Positions 56,362 to 64,000 of a stretch of DNA of 64,000 bases are shown piece by piece (position 1 is the stretch's first letter; the number at the start of each line of letters is the position of its first letter). Position numbers and translations under genes: made by a program. Below the pieces are notes generated by a model. The model was not told where the DNA came from. It ran no database searches and saw nothing but the letters and a program-made list of their open reading frames with translations. The DNA is from DATEPR01 sp036491115 (GTDB taxonomy: Bacteria > Actinomycetota > Actinomycetes > Mycobacteriales > Pseudonocardiaceae), in assembly GCA_036491115.1 (NCBI GenBank), contig DASXCQ010000030.1, positions 1 through 64,000 of the forward strand, given 5' to 3'.

Positions 56362-57888
56362 CTAGCGCCGGGGCATGTCGCTGGGGAAATCGTCCGCGAC
56401 CGTGGCGCCCAGTTCCAGCAGCGCCGTCCTGGTCGAACCGGCCAGGCGCTCCAGCTCGATCTCGGCGCCCTCCTCCAGGTGCGGGTCGAACGGGATCCGG
56501 CACACCGCGCGGCAGCGCGAGCCGAAGTGTTCGGCCAGCCGTTCCAGGTCGACGGCACCCGACTTCGGGCGTACCGAGTTGATCACCGCCACCGACCGGG
56601 ACACCAGGTCGTGGTAGCCGTGCGCGTCCAGCCAGTCCAGCGTCGCCGACGCCGACCGGGCCCCGTCCACCGAACCGGACGACACGATCACCAGCGAGTC
56701 GGCGATGTCCAACACACCCCGCATCGCCGAGTGCATCAGGCCGGTACCACAGTCGGTGAGCACGATGTTGTAGAAGTGCTCCAGCAGATCGATGGTGCGC
56801 CGGTAGTCGTCCTCGCTGAACGCCTCGGACACGGCAGGGTCCTGCTCGCTGGCCAGTACCTCCAGCCGACTCGGGCCCTGTGAGGTGTAGGCGCGCACGT
56901 CGCTGTACCGGGTGATCCGGCCGGCGTCGCGCAGCAGGTGCCGCACGGTCGCGGTGGTCTCCAGCGGGATCTTCTGGCTGAGCGTGCCCCGGTCCGGGTT
57001 GGCGTCCACCGCGATCACCCGGTCACCGCGCAGCGACGCGAAGGTCGAGCCCAGCGTCGTCGTGGCGGTGGTCTTGCCGACGCCACCCTTCAGGCTGAGC
57101 ATCGCGATCTTGTAGCACCCGCGCAGCGGCTGGTTGATCCGCGCGATCAGATCCCTGCGGTGTACGTCGGCCGGGCTCTCGCCCAGGTTCACCGCATGCC
57201 CCGTCACCTTGAACACGGCCCGCCGCCAGCCGGTCTGCGGCGGCCGCTTGGTCTGGCGCAGCAACTGCGACGAGGACAGGTCGTGCGCGGCCGCCTGCGC
57301 CTGCCGGGACAGGCCACCCGGCACCGGCTGGCCCGGCGGGACCTGGCCGGGCTGCGGCATCGGCGGCTGCGTCGGCCCACCCGCCGGAAACTGCTGCTCG
57401 AACGGGAACGGCACGGGCGGCTGCGGGTAGCCGCTCGGGAAGGGCCCGGACTGGTTGCCCGGCACCGGATGCGGCCCGGACTGGCCGGCAGGCGTGGCAT
57501 ACGGGCCCGACGTGCTCCCCGGCGTGGGATACGGCCCGGACGAACTGCCCGGCGTGGGATACGGACCCGACTGGTTGCCCTGCGGCATCGGCCCGGACGA
57601 GCCGTCCTGCACCGAATACTGCCCGGACTGGCTACCCGGCAGCGGGAATCCACCCGAACCGGTCGGCTCGATGTAGGACGGGACCGGGTGCGGGTGCGGC
57701 TCGGGCGCGGCGTGTTGGCCGGAGAGCTGCTCGGGCTCCTGCTGCGGCACGCCGGGCGTGCCGGACTGGTCCGGGCCGGCCGTCGGTGCGGCCGGATTCG
57801 ACGTCCTGGCCTGTGTCCCCTGTTGTCCGGCCGGTGGCTGCCAGTTCGCCTCGTGGCGTGGCGTGGGCTCCTCGTAGGGTCCGGTCAC
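56362..57888 (-). CDS. MinD/ParA-like ATPase with long repetitive N-terminus (Rv0530/EspI-like)
   Basis: 508 residues. Residues 1-200 are a disordered Pro/Gln/Gly region including seven about 10-residue SGPYPTP-type repeats (85-153). After a basic linker comes a deviant-Walker P-loop ATPase: LSLKGGVGKTTATTTLG (265-281, with signature Lys), VIAVDANPDRGTLS, and IVLTDCGTGLMHSA. Such ATPases place membrane or polar complexes; EspI in ESX-1 shares the plan. GTG 57888 with GGAGGA 8 nt before. It lies just downstream of ccsA on the same strand, hinting at a link with membrane cytochrome assembly; unproven. Confidence 0.86.
   Translation of the reverse strand: MTGPYEEPTPRHEANWQPPAGQQGTQARTSNPAAPTAGPDQSGTPGVPQQEPEQLSGQHAAPEPHPHPVPSYIEPTGSGGFPLPGSQSGQYSVQDGSSGPMPQGNQSGPYPTPGSSSGPYPTPGSTSGPYATPAGQSGPHPVPGNQSGPFPSGYPQPPVPFPFEQQFPAGGPTQPPMPQPGQVPPGQPVPGGLSRQAQAAAHDLSSSQLLRQTKRPPQTGWRRAVFKVTGHAVNLGESPADVHRRDLIARINQPLRGCYKIAMLSLKGGVGKTTATTTLGSTFASLRGDRVIAVDANPDRGTLSQKIPLETTATVRHLLRDAGRITRYSDVRAYTSQGPSRLEVLASEQDPAVSEAFSEDDYRRTIDLLEHFYNIVLTDCGTGLMHSAMRGVLDIADSLVIVSSGSVDGARSASATLDWLDAHGYHDLVSRSVAVINSVRPKSGAVDLERLAEHFGSRCRAVCRIPFDPHLEEGAEIELERLAGSTRTALLELGATVADDFPSDMPRR
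57430..57636 (-). repeat. 30-bp tandem repeats inside the MinD-like gene
   Basis: About seven imperfect units encode variants of G-x-x-SGPYPTP. Third-position differences are spread among units, so the repeat is selected at protein level rather than being a recent DNA expansion. Confidence 0.8.
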
Positions 57889-57971
57889 CGGTGGAGTCCT
57901 CCCTGCACAAGCGGGTTGCGAGCGTGACCCAACTGACGGTAGTCGCAGGGAGCGTACGGGTCGACAGGTGG

Positions 57972-58955
57972 TCAGCCGACGCCGGCGTAGGAGTGCAGAC
58001 CCGTGGTCACCAGGTTGATGAAGAACAGATTGAAGATCATCACGGCGAAGCCGAGGATGTTGATGATCGCCGCCCTGGTGCCCCGCCAGCCGGCCGTGGC
58101 CCGCGAGTGGAGGTAGGCCGCGTAGACCACCCAGGCGATGAACGCCGTCGTCTCCTTGGGGTCCCAGCCCCAGAACCGGCCCCACGCCGACTCGGCCCAG
58201 ATCGCCCCGCAGATCACGCCGAACGTGAACAGCGGGAAGCCGAAGATCGTGGTGCGGTAGGCCAGCCGGTCCAGCGTCGCGGTGCTGGGCAGCTTCGGCC
58301 CGATCCGGGTGAACCGGGACCGGTTGCGGTCGTAGGCGCCCTTGATCAGGTACATCACGCTCGCCACGCCGGGCACCAGCAGCACACCGCACGCCGTGGA
58401 CACCACGGTCACGTGGATCACCAGCCAGTAGGACTGGAGCGCCGGCTGGACGGGCTCGGCCTGCGTGTAGAGGACCGTGCCGCCCAGGAACATCAGGATG
58501 AACACCGGGATCAGCACGAACGCGCCGAGCCTGCGGATCTGGAAGCGGCGCAGCATGATCAGCCAGGCGATCACCGCGACCAGGCACACGAACGACATGA
58601 ACTCGTACATGTTGCCCAGCGGCCACCGGTCCACGGCCAGCCCGCGCAGCACGATGGACAGCAGGTGCACCACGGCACCCAGCACGGTCAGGCCGACGCC
58701 CATCCGGCCCAGCCGCTCGGCCAGCGGCCTGCTGCCCCGGGTGCCGGTGTCCGCGTCCGGGTCGACGGTCGTCGTCGTACCGGTGACGGTCACACCGCCC
58801 GCGGCGACCAGTTCCCTGGCCGGCTCCGCCGCCTTGGCCGCATTGCGGCCGAAGGCCGTCTCGGCGAGGTAGAAGAACATCGACAGCACGTAGATCGTGA
58901 CTGCCGCGGTGTAGGCGTACTGGCTGTTGTGGGCCAGCATCTCGTTGACTGCCAT
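57972..58955 (-). CDS. ccsA: Cytochrome c biogenesis protein CcsA/ResC
   Basis: 327 residues, about eight membrane helices. The heme-handling signature WGRFWGWDPKETTAFI lies near residue 262; conserved His sites are in VIHVTVVS and YLHSRAT. With ResB it moves heme out and ligates it to apocytochrome c (system II). ATG 58955 shares one base with the resB stop. The first helix (YAYTAAVTIYVLSMFFYLAETA) and a Thr/Asp-rich loop are typical of actinobacteria. Orthologue of Rv0529. Confidence 0.95.
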   Translation of the reverse strand: MAVNEMLAHNSQYAYTAAVTIYVLSMFFYLAETAFGRNAAKAAEPARELVAAGGVTVTGTTTTVDPDADTGTRGSRPLAERLGRMGVGLTVLGAVVHLLSIVLRGLAVDRWPLGNMYEFMSFVCLVAVIAWLIMLRRFQIRRLGAFVLIPVFILMFLGGTVLYTQAEPVQPALQSYWLVIHVTVVSTACGVLLVPGVASVMYLIKGAYDRNRSRFTRIGPKLPSTATLDRLAYRTTIFGFPLFTFGVICGAIWAESAWGRFWGWDPKETTAFIAWVVYAAYLHSRATAGWRGTRAAIINILGFAVMIFNLFFINLVTTGLHSYAGVG

Positions 58956-60616
58956 CAACTGTCCTTCCCGGACGTGACCGCCTGTCCCTGGGCCACGGCC
59001 ACGAGGCGGGCCGACAGCCGGGTGAACTCCTCGCCGTATCCGGCCTGGTCGGTGCGGGCCAGCCCACCGATCTCGACCACCGTACGACCGGCGTCGTCGC
59101 CCTGGTCGGCGGGGGTGCGGGACACCCTGACCCACACCCTGCGGCGCTTGACGGTCAGCGACACGATCAGGCCGCCGAGCATCAGCAACGCGAAGATCAA
59201 CACGTAGACCTGGGTGGGGTCGTGCGAGATCTGCAACGACACCCACCGCTGCACGTCGTCGAACCGGACGGTCGTGCCGTCGGGCAGCTTCGTGGTCTGC
59301 CCGATCCCCAGGTTCGCCTTGTCGACCAGCTTCAGCCGCCCGTCGGCGACCATGCTCTGGTCGATGGTGAAGATGCTCTGCCCGGTGCCGCTGCTCTCGC
59401 CCAGGTCACCCTGATAGACGTCCACGGACACGCCCGGTTTGGTCAGGCCAGGGTAGGTCGAGCTGAGCAGGCCGCTCTGGTAGGCCGCCGTGGGCGCGAA
59501 CAGCCCGGTGATCGCGATCTGCCTGGTGACCAGCTCGCTGGCGTTCGTCACGTTCGGCGGGTCGAACTTGGTGGCGCCCTCGGACAGCATCGTGCTGGTG
59601 TCGTCCGGCTTCCACTGCACCAGCCCGTGCCGGACGGTGCCGTCCGGGAAGGTGACGGTGAACTGTGGGGCGTAGCCGTTGCCCAGCAGGTAGACCCGGT
59701 CGCCCGCGGTGCGCAGCGGCGAGTCGACCCGCAGGTCGTAGGGCTTCCAGGTGTTCGTGGTCAGGTCGTCGCCGGACTGGTACTCGATGTCGGAGCCGTA
59801 GGTCAGCGGCTGTCCGGTGGGCAGGTAGGTGGCGGTGAAGTTGTCGACCTTCACGCAGAACGGGTCCAGGTGCGTGCCGTCCACCCGCAGGCCGGGAGTG
59901 AACGAGTCGTACTCCAGCACTCCCGAGTTGCAGAACTCGGAACCGTTGGCCAGCACGATGACCTGGCCCGAGTACATGAACATCTTGCCGATGGCGAACG
60001 ACACGATCAGCCCGAGCAGGGCGAAGTGGAACACCAGATTGCCGGTCTCACGCAGGAAACCGCGTTCGGCGGACAGGCTGACCGTGCGGGCCGCACCCTC
60101 GCCGTCGGCGTCCCGGCGCATCCGCCAGCCGCGCAACTGACCGCGCACGGCGTCCGCGACCTCGGCCACGTCCTGGTCGCTGTCGAACTCGGCGTGCACG
60201 TGGTGCGGCAGCCGGGCCAGGTTCCTCGGCGTGATCACCGGCTTGGCGGTCCACTGCTTCGCGTACTCCAGCGACCGGGGCAGCAGGCAGCCCACCAGCG
60301 ACACGAACAGCAACACGTAGATCGCGGAGAACCAGACGCTGCTGTACACGGTGTAGAACTGCAGCCGGTCCAGCAGTTGTCCCCACCAGCCGTGGTCGGT
60401 GATGTACTGCTCGACCTTCGGGTCGTTGAGCGCCCGCTGCGGCAGCAGGGCGCCGGGCAGCGCGGCCAGCGCCAGCAGGAACAGCAGCACGAGCGCGGTG
60501 CGCATGGCGGTCAGGCCACGCCAGGTGTTGCGCAGGAAGGCCAGCACGGTGCGCACCGGACCGGGCCGGCTCGGTGGCGTCGGCTCGGTGACCTTCGGCG
60601 TGTCGACGGTCGTCAC
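58955..60616 (-). CDS. resB: Cytochrome c biogenesis protein ResB
   Basis: 553 residues. Three helices at the N-terminal half (about 38-58, 93-112, 193-213), a long extracytoplasmic domain (about 215-500; FTATYLPTGQPLTYGSDIEY), and a last helix near 505 (YVLIFALLMLGGLIVSL). It forms the heme lyase with CcsA. GTG 60616 overlaps the ccdA stop as GTGA and is preferred to upstream starts. Orthologue of Rv0528. Confidence 0.94.
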   Translation of the reverse strand: MTTVDTPKVTEPTPPSRPGPVRTVLAFLRNTWRGLTAMRTALVLLFLLALAALPGALLPQRALNDPKVEQYITDHGWWGQLLDRLQFYTVYSSVWFSAIYVLLFVSLVGCLLPRSLEYAKQWTAKPVITPRNLARLPHHVHAEFDSDQDVAEVADAVRGQLRGWRMRRDADGEGAARTVSLSAERGFLRETGNLVFHFALLGLIVSFAIGKMFMYSGQVIVLANGSEFCNSGVLEYDSFTPGLRVDGTHLDPFCVKVDNFTATYLPTGQPLTYGSDIEYQSGDDLTTNTWKPYDLRVDSPLRTAGDRVYLLGNGYAPQFTVTFPDGTVRHGLVQWKPDDTSTMLSEGATKFDPPNVTNASELVTRQIAITGLFAPTAAYQSGLLSSTYPGLTKPGVSVDVYQGDLGESSGTGQSIFTIDQSMVADGRLKLVDKANLGIGQTTKLPDGTTVRFDDVQRWVSLQISHDPTQVYVLIFALLMLGGLIVSLTVKRRRVWVRVSRTPADQGDDAGRTVVEIGGLARTDQAGYGEEFTRLSARLVAVAQGQAVTSGKDS

Positions 60617-61389
60617 AACGGCAGGCTCACAGACGTCACCACGGTTTCCCGCAGCCAGTCGACCAGATCGCCCCACAACCCGGTGACCAGCGCGAATCCG
60701 ACACACAGCAGCAGGACGCCACCGGTGATCTGCACCCCGCGCACGTGCCGGCGCAACCAGCCCGTGGCCTGCACCGCCCAGCGGGCGCCCAGCGCGAGCA
60801 CCACGAACGGCACGCCCAGACCGAGGCAGTAGGCCAGTACCAGCAGGATGCCGCGCACGGTGCCCGATCCGACCTGGGTGCCGGCGGCCACCGACATCAC
60901 GCCGGTCAGCGTCGGGCCCAGGCAGGGCGTCCAGCCCAGCGCGAACACCCCGCCCAGCAGCGGTGCGCCGACCAGGCCGGCCCTGGGCGCGGCGTGCGGC
61001 CGCACCTCGCGTTGCAGCAGCGGGATCAGGCCCAGGAACACCAGGCCCATCACGATCGTGAGGACACCGCCGATGCGTTCCAGCAGCGACTCGTTGTCCA
61101 GCAGGGCATTGGACAGGCCCAGCACCAGCACGGAGCCGGCGCCGAACACCACGGTGAACCCGGCCACGAACAGCAGCGCGGCACCGGCGACCCGCCAGCG
61201 ACCGCCACGGGCCGGCTCGTCCACGGACACCGAGGGCGCGTCGGCACCCACCAGGCCGGCCAGATAGGCCAGATAACCGGGCACCAGCGGCACGACACAG
61301 GGCGACGCGAACGACAACGCACCGGCCGCCACCGCGACGCCGGCGGCCAGCAACAGCGGCCCCGACATGGCGAGCGCGGTGGGGTTCAC
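60613..61389 (-). CDS. ccdA: Thiol-disulfide transporter CcdA
   Basis: 258 residues, six helices. The paired reactive Cys lie in ASPCVVPLVPGYLAYL and GWTPCLGPTLTGV, the DsbD/CcdA signature; it carries reducing power from cytosolic thioredoxin to ResA outside. GTG 61389 is 6 nt after TACCCT, so ccdA-resB-ccsA may have their own leaderless promoter downstream of resA. Orthologue of Rv0527. Confidence 0.95.
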   Translation of the reverse strand: MNPTALAMSGPLLLAAGVAVAAGALSFASPCVVPLVPGYLAYLAGLVGADAPSVSVDEPARGGRWRVAGAALLFVAGFTVVFGAGSVLVLGLSNALLDNESLLERIGGVLTIVMGLVFLGLIPLLQREVRPHAAPRAGLVGAPLLGGVFALGWTPCLGPTLTGVMSVAAGTQVGSGTVRGILLVLAYCLGLGVPFVVLALGARWAVQATGWLRRHVRGVQITGGVLLLCVGFALVTGLWGDLVDWLRETVVTSVSLPL

Positions 61390-61444
61390 ACGACGAGGGT
61401 AAGGACCGTCAATACCCGGCCGACCACCGGTCCACCCGCCGCGC

Positions 61445-61466
61445 GGCGTCGGTCACAGCCGACGCC
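61445..61466 (-). terminator. Hairpin after resA
   Basis: GGCGTCGG (61445-61452) and CCGACGCC (61459-61466), perfect 8-bp stem with 6-nt loop, 15 nt past the resA stop. It would separate the hemL-resA transcript from ccdA. Confidence 0.55.
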
Positions 61467-61481
61467 GATCCCACGCCGGGC

Positions 61482-62066
61482 TCACGCCTTGCTGGCTAGC
61501 GTCCGCACTTCGGGCAGCAGCAGGGTGGCGGTGACCCGTTCCAGGTACACGGCGGCCACCCGGTGCCGGCGGTCCAGCACGATGGTCGAGGGCACCACCG
61601 CGCGCGGGTAGCCGCTCAACGCCAACAGCGACCGGCCGGCCGGGTCGAAGATCGACGGATAGCTGATCTGGTTGTCGTGCACGAAATCCAGGGCCGCGCT
61701 GCGCTGGTCGCGGACGTCGATGCCGATCAGTTGCACACCCTGCGCCCTGGTCTGCTGGAACACGGTGGACAGTTCGGGCGCCTCGTCCCGGCACGGCCCG
61801 CACCACTGGCCCCAGATGTTGATCACCACGACCTGGCCCGGGTAGTCGGACACGTGGATCTGTTTGTTCGGATCGGCGAGGCTCTGCCCGGTCAGGTCGG
61901 GCAGCACCTGCCGCTGCGACTCCGGGTAGGTGATGACCAGCTTGCCGCCGGGCGACACGAACGAGAACGAGCTGCCCTCGACGACCGCGTCCTTGCCGAC
62001 CGCGCAGCCGGCCACGCACACGCCGGCCACCAGGGTGGCGGCCAGGATTCGGACCAACCGGCTCAT
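61482..62066 (-). CDS. resA: Thioredoxin-like lipoprotein ResA/CcsX
   Basis: 194 residues. The signal peptide ends in a lipobox VAGC (Cys about 21). The thioredoxin domain has the redox site WGQWCGPCRDEAPEL and cis-Pro in AVVPSTIVLD. It keeps the apocytochrome c heme-binding thiols reduced at the outer face of the membrane, receiving electrons from CcdA. ATG 62066 overlaps the phosphatase stop (ATGA). Orthologue of Rv0526. Confidence 0.94.
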   Translation of the reverse strand: MSRLVRILAATLVAGVCVAGCAVGKDAVVEGSSFSFVSPGGKLVITYPESQRQVLPDLTGQSLADPNKQIHVSDYPGQVVVINIWGQWCGPCRDEAPELSTVFQQTRAQGVQLIGIDVRDQRSAALDFVHDNQISYPSIFDPAGRSLLALSGYPRAVVPSTIVLDRRHRVAAVYLERVTATLLLPEVRTLASKA

Positions 62067-62737
62067 GCCCCGCTCACCCGCACGTTGGTCGCGCCGACCG
62101 GGTCGCTGTAGGTCACGCCGACCAGCTTCTCGTCGGCGAACTCCAGCGACGTGATGGACGCCAGCGAACACTGCCGTCGCCTCGGGTCGTGCCACAGCCG
62201 TCGACCCTCCACGAACCGCCGGACCGACACGATCGGCAGCTGGTGCGACACACACACCGCCTCCCGCCCGGCGGCCGCGGTGCGGGCCCGGTGCACGGCG
62301 GCCAGCATGCGGTGCGCGATGTCCAGGTACGGCTCGCCCCAGGACGGCCGGAACGGGTTGCGCAGCGCGGGCCAGTTGCGCGGGTCGCGCAGCGCGCCGT
62401 CACCCACCGAGACCTTCTGGCCCTCGAACGAGTTGGCCGCCTCGATCAGCCGCTCGTCGGTGACCAGGTCGATCCGGTGCGAGTCGGCGATCGGCGCCGC
62501 GGTCTGCCTGGCCCGCTCCAGCGGTGAGCAGGCCACGTGCGCCACGTCGGCGTCCCGCAGGTGCTCCGCGACCACCAGCGCCTGCTGCTGGCCGCGCTCG
62601 GACAGCCGGAAGCCGGGCAGCCGGCCGTAGAGGATGCCGTCCGAGTTGTGCACCTCGCCGTGCCGCACCAGATGCACGATCGTGGTGACCGGTGTGCGCA
62701 CGGCCTCCGGACCGCGCCGGGGCTCCGCGGACGTCAC
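62063..62737 (-). CDS. Histidine phosphatase family protein (Rv0525-like)
   Basis: 224 residues. The phospho-His site is HLVRHGEVHN; the second His is in CVSHQLPIVS and the Arg in CSPLERARQTAAPI. It is a small phosphatase or mutase-like enzyme of unknown substrate. GTG 62737 overlaps the hemL stop and its own stop overlaps resA, so hemL, this gene and resA form one coupled operon. Confidence 0.9.
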   Translation of the reverse strand: MTSAEPRRGPEAVRTPVTTIVHLVRHGEVHNSDGILYGRLPGFRLSERGQQQALVVAEHLRDADVAHVACSPLERARQTAAPIADSHRIDLVTDERLIEAANSFEGQKVSVGDGALRDPRNWPALRNPFRPSWGEPYLDIAHRMLAAVHRARTAAAGREAVCVSHQLPIVSVRRFVEGRRLWHDPRRRQCSLASITSLEFADEKLVGVTYSDPVGATNVRVSGA

Positions 62738-64000
62738 TGGCCTGGCTCCTCACTCGCGGCGGCGGCCGCGGCAGCGGCCGGCAGCGCGGCCTCGATCACG
62801 GCGAACGCGTCGTCGTCCATGGCGGCGTTGACGAACCACGCCTCGAACGGGCTCGGCGGCCCGTACACGCCACCGGCCAGCAGGGCGTGGAAGAACGCCG
62901 GGAAGCGCCAGGTCTGGCTGGCCTTGGCGGACAGGAAGTCCTGCACCGGGGCCTCGGTGAAGAAGACGGACAGCAGGTTGCCCGCGTACTGCACGCGGTG
63001 CGCCACGCCGGCCGCGGTGAGAGCGGCGGTGAACAGGTCGCCCAGCCGGCGGGCGTTGGCGTCCAGCGCCTGGTAGACGGCGTCGTCGGCGGCGCGCAGC
63101 GTGGCCAGGCCGGCCGCGACGGCCACCGGGTTCCCGGACAGCGTGCCCGCCTGATAGACCGGGCCGACCGGCGCCAGCCTGGCCATCACGTCCGCCCGGC
63201 CGCCGAACGCGGCGGCCGGCAGCCCGCCGGACATCACCTTGCCGAACGTGTAGAGGTCGCCCGGTACGTCCTCCAGGCCGAACCAGCCCGCCCTGGACAC
63301 CCGGAAGCCGGTCATCACCTCGTCCATCACCAGCAGCGCGCCGTACTGGTGGGCGAGGTCGCGCAGGCCGGCGTTGAACCCGGGCAACGGCGCGACGGCG
63401 CCCATGTTGCCGGCGGCGGCCTCGGTGATCACGCAGGCGATGGTGTCCGGGTTGAGCCGGAACGCGTCGCCGACGGCGGCGAGATCGTTGTACGGCAGCA
63501 CGATCGTGTCCGCGGCCTGCGCGCCGGTGACACCGGGCGAGGTGGGCAGGCCGAGCGTGGCGACACCGGATCCCGCGTCGGCGAGCAGCGCGTCCACGTG
63601 GCCGTGGTAGCACCCGGCGAACTTGATGATCTTGCTGCGACCGGTGAACCCCCGGGCCAGCCGGATCGCGCTCATGGTGGCCTCGGTGCCCGAATTGACC
63701 AGTCGCACCTGGTCCACCGGCGCGACCCGGCCGATGATCTCCTCGGCCAGGTCGATCTCACCCTCGGTGGGCGTGCCGAACGAGAGCCCGGATGCCGCCG
63801 CCCGCCCGGCGGCCTCGACCACCGCAGGGTGCGCGTGGCCCAGGATCATCGGGCCCCAGGAGCTGACCAGGTCCACGTACCGGTTGCCGTCCGCGTCGGT
63901 CAGGTGCGGACCGGACCCGGAGACCATGAACCGGGGCGTGCCGCCGACCGACTGGAACGCGCGGACCGGCGAGTTGACGCCGCCGGGCGTGGCTGCGGTC
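62734..64000 (-). CDS. hemL: Glutamate-1-semialdehyde 2,1-aminomutase (N-terminus outside the window)
   Basis: About 421 residues are seen; the start lies beyond 64000. PLP enzyme, class III aminotransferase fold: TPGGVNSPVRAFQSVGG near the start, VNSGTEATMSAIRLARG, KFAGCYHGHVDALL, VMDEVMTGFRV and the PLP Lys in TFGKVMSGGLPAAAFGG. It converts glutamate-1-semialdehyde from HemA to aminolevulinate, the substrate of HemB. An Ala-rich tail ends the protein. Confidence 0.96.
   Translation of the reverse strand, partial: TAATPGGVNSPVRAFQSVGGTPRFMVSGSGPHLTDADGNRYVDLVSSWGPMILGHAHPAVVEAAGRAAASGLSFGTPTEGEIDLAEEIIGRVAPVDQVRLVNSGTEATMSAIRLARGFTGRSKIIKFAGCYHGHVDALLADAGSGVATLGLPTSPGVTGAQAADTIVLPYNDLAAVGDAFRLNPDTIACVITEAAAGNMGAVAPLPGFNAGLRDLAHQYGALLVMDEVMTGFRVSRAGWFGLEDVPGDLYTFGKVMSGGLPAAAFGGRADVMARLAPVGPVYQAGTLSGNPVAVAAGLATLRAADDAVYQALDANARRLGDLFTAALTAAGVAHRVQYAGNLLSVFFTEAPVQDFLSAKASQTWRFPAFFHALLAGGVYGPPSPFEAWFVNAAMDDDAFAVIEAALPAAAAAAAASEEPGQ

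Noticed and set aside
57430..57636. Tandem 30-bp repeats as a CRISPR array
   Set aside because: Units are contiguous, in frame, and without unique spacers; they encode a repetitive protein segment.
56362..59067. A single 901-aa minus ORF joining the MinD-like protein with upstream sequence
   Set aside because: The upstream part is an out-of-frame reading of ccsA; GTG 57888 has a good ribosome site and the known domain begins after it.

Overview
The window is chromosomal DNA of a high-GC actinobacterium. Evidence includes frequent GTG starts, ATGA/GTGA gene overlaps, many apparently leaderless starts, mycothiol synthesis (mshA), an HbhA-like gene, a 33-residue bS22 ribosomal protein, and BldN and BldC homologues. 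The gene order, as I recall it, follows the Mycobacterium tuberculosis stretch Rv0474 to about Rv0555, but with Streptomyces-like features (rex in front of hemA, bldN, bldC). That mix best fits the Pseudonocardiales; the genus cannot be told from the sequence alone.

Layout. 1-290 is the end of an integrative element: a truncated tyrosine recombinase abutting the 3' end of tRNA-Phe in a Phe-Asp-Glu tRNA cluster (292-562). 739-5761 holds small genes: a copper chaperone with a CsoR-like operator, a cold-shock protein, a lipoprotein L,D-transpeptidase with a CRP-type site, a CGNR zinc-finger regulator and an orphan PCMT-type methyltransferase. 5797-7465 is the XRE regulator / HbhA / DUF2516 module. 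7508-13965 is accessory: YbaK, amidase, LysR, MFS exporter, LOG protein, PurU. 13994-24782 carries murB, mshA, gpmA and senX3-regX3. 24820-34111 carries ppx/gppA, a proline-rich membrane protein, proline catabolism and synthesis (PRODH, proC), bS22, an epimerase and an acyltransferase. 34128-37257 has an HAD phosphatase and a BldN-type sigma factor followed by a DUF5667 protein. 37458-47387 runs from an acyl-CoA ligase, glutaredoxin and molybdopterin oxidoreductase into rex-hemA-hemC-hemD and hemB. 48207-50481 is a second two-component system. 50478-55115 is menaquinone synthesis (menD, menB, menE, menA). 55814 is bldC. 56362-64000 (minus strand) is a MinD-like ATPase, cytochrome c maturation (ccsA, resB, ccdA, resA), a histidine phosphatase and hemL, which runs off the right edge.

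Together the right half is a respiratory block: heme (hemA, C, D, B, L), menaquinone and cytochrome c assembly, with the NADH sensor Rex at the head of the heme operon under a recognisable Rex operator. The left and middle parts are envelope and phosphate/redox housekeeping (MurB, L,D-transpeptidase, SenX3-RegX3, mycothiol). No biosynthetic gene cluster, CRISPR array or complete mobile element is present.

The least expected signals are in regulatory DNA: two divergent gene pairs with overlapping -10 boxes and apparently leaderless starts (DUF2505/murB and menD/menB), a bS22 leader with a 45-bp interrupted palindrome and a possible 12-codon leaderless uORF, a 27-bp operator in front of the HbhA locus, and a CAGGA array before the second two-component system. 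All gene calls rest on reading translated sequence by eye; no database search was run.
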